Source: Clostridia bacterium
GTDB lineage: Bacteria; Bacillota; Clostridia; Oscillospirales; Acutalibacteraceae
NCBI GenBank assembly: GCA_017626295.1
Contig: JAGAJB010000013.1
Location: forward strand, 1-64,000
Reading direction: 5' to 3'
Length of the DNA: 64,000 bases
Position numbers and translations under genes: made by a program. Positions 61,329 to 64,000 of this stretch are shown here, in pieces; positions within the stretch are counted from its first letter, which is position 1, and each line of letters opens with the position of its first letter. The notes below the pieces were generated by a model. The model saw nothing but the letters and a program-made list of their open reading frames with translations. It had not been told where the DNA came from and did not search any database.

Positions 61329-62349
61329 TTTCATCTTCCTCTTCTGCTGTTTCTTCTACCTTTTGCGCTTTTAATAGTTTTTCCGCTTTCTTCTCCTTTA
61401 AAGTCTTAGCAGACCCTTCGGGAAAGAAGTCAACACCCTCAATGGGTTTGGGATTCTTTTTTACCTTTATAAGATTTATTACAAGAAGTACCGCGCACAC
61501 CGCTACAATAGCAATCGATAACAGTTGCGACACTCTTAAATCAGTATTGCCTATATAAAGGCTGTCCGTTCTCAAACCCTCTACTATCGCTCTGCCTGTG
61601 CCGTACCATATGCCGTAGCAAAGGAAAAGTTGGCCGCTGAATTTTCTGAATTTTTTCAGTATGATATATAACACAAGGAAACCGAGCATACACCACACGA
61701 ACTCATAGAAGAATGTGGGGTGAACAAAAAGGTTGTGCTCCTCAATATATCCGCCTATATCCGCAACACCTTCCAAACCGAATTTTGAGGGGTGTCGGGA
61801 AATATATGACACAACTTTATCACTCATCATTCCGTAGTTGCCGTTTGTAAACGTACCGAAGGCTTCTTGATTAGCGTAATTACCCCATCTGCCTATACCC
61901 TGACCTATAAGAAGGCTCATACCCACAAGGTCAAGAAGATTAAGGAAATTGAGTTTTTCGACTTTACAGGTTATATACCCCGCAATAATACCACCTATTA
62001 TACCGCCGTATATTGCAAGTCCGCCATTCCAGATAGCAATAATTTCATCAAGATGTTCGCTGTAATAATCCCATTCAAAGATAACGTAATAGGCTCTTGC
62101 ACCTATAATACCGCCGAATGTACCGTAAATAAGAACGTCTACCATTTTTGAAAGATTTATACGCCAGGTATATGCAATCCGACCGCCGAAAAGTGCCGCA
62201 AGAGTAAAACCGAAAGCAATAATCACTCCGTACCAATTTATCTGAACCAAGTGAGAGCCGATATAGAACTCGCAAAAGACCGACGACACGTCGAATATTT
62301 TTTCGATACCGCCGAATGTAACTTTTGCAAAATCAGCAAACCATTCCAC
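61321..62349 (-). CDS. lgt: Prolipoprotein diacylglyceryl transferase
   Basis: The 342-residue membrane enzyme adds diacylglycerol to the lipobox cysteine of lipoproteins. It has seven spans, the signature GQGIGRWGNYANQEAFG, and HPTFFYEFVW in the later part. The start is probably GTG 62349, since AGGAG lies eight bases upstream; an upstream ATG at 62373 would put the ribosome site inside the gene. The C-terminal 45 residues (KPIEGVDFF to the end) are a charged extension beyond the usual length. It overlaps folD by eight bases. Confidence 0.93.
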   Translation of the reverse strand: MEWFADFAKVTFGGIEKIFDVSSVFCEFYIGSHLVQINWYGVIIAFGFTLAALFGGRIAYTWRINLSKMVDVLIYGTFGGIIGARAYYVIFEWDYYSEHLDEIIAIWNGGLAIYGGIIGGIIAGYITCKVEKLNFLNLLDLVGMSLLIGQGIGRWGNYANQEAFGTFTNGNYGMMSDKVVSYISRHPSKFGLEGVADIGGYIEEHNLFVHPTFFYEFVWCMLGFLVLYIILKKFRKFSGQLFLCYGIWYGTGRAIVEGLRTDSLYIGNTDLRVSQLLSIAIVAVCAVLLVINLIKVKKNPKPIEGVDFFPEGSAKTLKEKKAEKLLKAQKVEETAEEEDENG

Positions 62350-62402
62350 AACTAACACTCCTATGTAGTGCAATCCGATTCATTGGGATTACACGTAAAT
62401 TT

Positions 62403-63692
62403 TCAATTCTTTTGTTGACATACAACCGAGAGAACCGTTGTTTTTTCATCGAATGCTTTAAGAAGCAATTCATTAACAAAAGAAAGTTTCAGATTTTTAA
62501 TAACTTCAAATTCCGAAAATAATTCTTCAATTTCAAAATGCGAAACCACAAGACCGTTTGCAAGGGTATCAATATCAGAAAATGCTCTGACCGTTTTGCC
62601 GTACTGTTTCTTACGGACGGTTTCAAACTGTTCTTCTGTAATAAGCGTTTTCTTTAACTCTGCAATGCGTTTTTTTATCTTTTCGGCCACGGTCACAGGG
62701 TCGGTTGACTCACCTGAAAAGATAGGCGCCGCATAATTGTAGCCGTTAAAATACTCTGTGGAAAAAGTATGATTCACAAGTCCGTCGTCGAGGAGTTCTT
62801 TGTATAAAGGTGACATCTGCCCTGCGAGAATATCAAGAATAATTGACATTGCAATTTCTTCTTCCAATGTTCTTTCGTGGGTTTCGTGACTTTCTTTATA
62901 ACCGAAAGCAAACACAGGTGTTGCAACGGGTAAATTCTCTTCCACATAACTTTTCACTATTTCCGCGGGCTCTTCAAGGAATGCGCGTTCAACGGTAACG
63001 TCTTCATCCGCTTCCAAGAGGCTGTCGGCAATTTCAAGAACTTCTTCCACCGTAGTATTGCCTGCAACTGCAAGTGCCATATTGGAAAGGTTATAAAAAG
63101 TGTTGTAACAGGAAAAAAGCATATCCGCCGTAATCTCTGATATGGACTGTTTCGTTCCTGCAATATCTATTTTAACAGGGTGATTAACATACATAGCATC
63201 AAGAAGATTAAAAAGACATTCCCATTCGGGTGAATCTTTATACATGTCAATTTCCTGACCGATGATTCCCTGCTCTTTCTGAACTGTTTCTTCGGTAAAA
63301 TAAGGATGTCTTACAAAATCGAGAAGTATCTGAAAATTCTCTTTAAAATTGCCCGTGCAAGTAAAAAGATAACAAGTTCTGTCAAAACTTGTGTATGCAT
63401 TGGCAGAAGCCCCTGTTTTAGCATAGCGCTGAAAAGCGTCAAGTTCTTCGCTTTCAAAAAGTTTATGCTCTAGAAAATGGGCTGTACCTGCGGGAATTTC
63501 CGTAAAATCCGCTTTATCACTTCTCTTGAATCTGGTGTCGATAGAGCCGTACTTTGTGCCGAAAACCGCATAAGTTGATGCGTAATCCTCTTTAGGATAA
63601 ACATAAATTCTTAAACCCGATTTATGCTCTACCGAATAATATCCCTCTTGGAGTATATCGTTTTTAATATATGTGATTTTATTTTCACTCAT
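62403..63692 (-). CDS. M16-family zinc peptidase (YmfH-like)
   Basis: The 429-residue protein is an M16 peptidase of the YmfH type. The inverted zinc motif is HFLEH in GTAHFLEHKLF with the distal glutamate in QEIDMYKDSPEW. ATG 63692 overlaps the end of the upstream M16 gene (ATGAGTGA), the same arrangement as ymfF-ymfH in Bacillus. The pair probably forms a heterodimer, with YmfH as the active subunit. No signal peptide is seen. It is followed 54 bases later by lgt. Confidence 0.88.
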   Translation of the reverse strand: MSENKITYIKNDILQEGYYSVEHKSGLRIYVYPKEDYASTYAVFGTKYGSIDTRFKRSDKADFTEIPAGTAHFLEHKLFESEELDAFQRYAKTGASANAYTSFDRTCYLFTCTGNFKENFQILLDFVRHPYFTEETVQKEQGIIGQEIDMYKDSPEWECLFNLLDAMYVNHPVKIDIAGTKQSISEITADMLFSCYNTFYNLSNMALAVAGNTTVEEVLEIADSLLEADEDVTVERAFLEEPAEIVKSYVEENLPVATPVFAFGYKESHETHERTLEEEIAMSIILDILAGQMSPLYKELLDDGLVNHTFSTEYFNGYNYAAPIFSGESTDPVTVAEKIKKRIAELKKTLITEEQFETVRKKQYGKTVRAFSDIDTLANGLVVSHFEIEELFSEFEVIKNLKLSFVNELLLKAFDEKTTVLSVVCQQKN

Positions 63693-64000
63693 CAGATTCA
63701 CCGCCTTCCGCTGTTCCTTCAAGCATAAACACAGTATCGAGCGTTACGTCCTGTGCGGCTTTGATTATATCTTCCCTGGTAACTTTCTTAAATTCTTCAA
63801 TAAATTCTTCGGGGTATCTGTACCCACCCGAAACACATTGTGACATAAACCAGGAATCCAGAGCCTCCGGACTGTCGGAAACGCTCTTGAAACTATCCTC
63901 CAACGCCTTAATTGACGCTTTCAAATCACTATCTTTAAAATCACCTTTTTTAATATCTTCAAGTTGCTGAAGAATTGCGTTTTTCGCCTTTTCCTCGTTA
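63685..64000 (-). CDS. M16-family peptidase partner (YmfF-like), C-terminal part
   Basis: Only the last 104 residues are in the window; the frame is open to the edge at 64000. The visible part (LKASIKALEDSFKSVSDS, then YRYPEEFIEEFKKVTREDII and VTLDTVFMLEG) is typical of the C-terminal half of M16B proteins. Together with the next gene it matches the ymfF-ymfH pair. The catalytic half lies outside the window. Confidence 0.8.
   Translation of the reverse strand, partial: NEEKAKNAILQQLEDIKKGDFKDSDLKASIKALEDSFKSVSDSPEALDSWFMSQCVSGGYRYPEEFIEEFKKVTREDIIKAAQDVTLDTVFMLEGTAEGGESDE

Overview
The window is low-GC DNA from a spore-forming anaerobic Firmicute, most likely an uncultured gut or rumen Clostridia of the Oscillospirales/Ruminococcaceae type. 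The evidence is a sigma-G gene, the spore coat operon cotJA-cotJB-cotJC, a yunB-like sporulation gene, a tyrosine T-box leader, ferredoxin-dependent indolepyruvate oxidoreductase, a BspA-like leucine-rich surface protein and many host- or plant-glycan hydrolases. Genes sit close together in short operons with clear Shine-Dalgarno sites and strong intrinsic terminators. No rRNA, tRNA, CRISPR array, transposase or prophage was seen.

Layout. 1-2.2 kb: sigG, a GNAT acetyltransferase and a cytidylate-kinase-like protein. 2.2-6.5 kb (minus): a zinc-ribbon membrane protein, a GPH/MFS sugar transporter and an exported GH71/99-like protein. 6.7-7.9 kb: cotJABC. 7.9-12.7 kb (minus): an accessory patch with a broken Nudix gene, an HRDC protein, a 46-residue EF-hand microprotein, a von Willebrand A protein, an ArsC/Spx-like protein, a PD-(D/E)XK nuclease-like protein, a macrodomain protein that has lost its macrodomain, a Fic AMPylase with an HTH domain, and an SMC-like ATPase. 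13-18 kb: a glycan operon (GH92, GH27, Asp-box sialidase-like protein, XRE regulator). 18-21 kb: small and large membrane proteins. 21-22 kb: a HipA-like kinase. 22-31.9 kb: further sugar genes (phosphoesterase, MFS transporter, GH127, GH95-like, SGNH hydrolase with a frameshift, ribulose-phosphate epimerase, ribokinase). 32-34.5 kb: phosphoesterase and DUF2804. 34.5-42.7 kb (minus): a type I restriction-modification island carrying four extra small genes and fragments of its own hsdS and hsdR. 43-48 kb: lipoprotein hydrolase, purC, a 105-bp tandem palindromic repeat, sugar isomerase, archaeal-type phosphoglycerate mutase, yunB. 48-52.6 kb (minus): T-box, aryl/acyl-CoA ligase, iorA, iorB. 52.5-64 kb: housekeeping genes (DUF1643, PRTase, rsmI, folD, lgt, M16 peptidases), a mannonate-type sugar pair and a giant LRR protein.

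How the genes fit together. The GH92/GH27/sialidase operon, GH71/99, GH127 and GH95 proteins with their two sugar transporters, the epimerase and the ribokinase describe a glycan forager that imports oligosaccharides and trims them mostly inside the cell. The most informative regulatory find is a consensus promoter followed by a T-box leader with a UAC (Tyr) specifier driving an AMP-forming acyl-CoA ligase and iorAB. This suggests synthesis of tyrosine from 4-hydroxyphenylacetate when charged tRNA-Tyr runs low, rather than amino acid breakdown. The two most rearranged places are the Fic/macrodomain patch and the restriction island, and both show visible scars of deletion or recombination.
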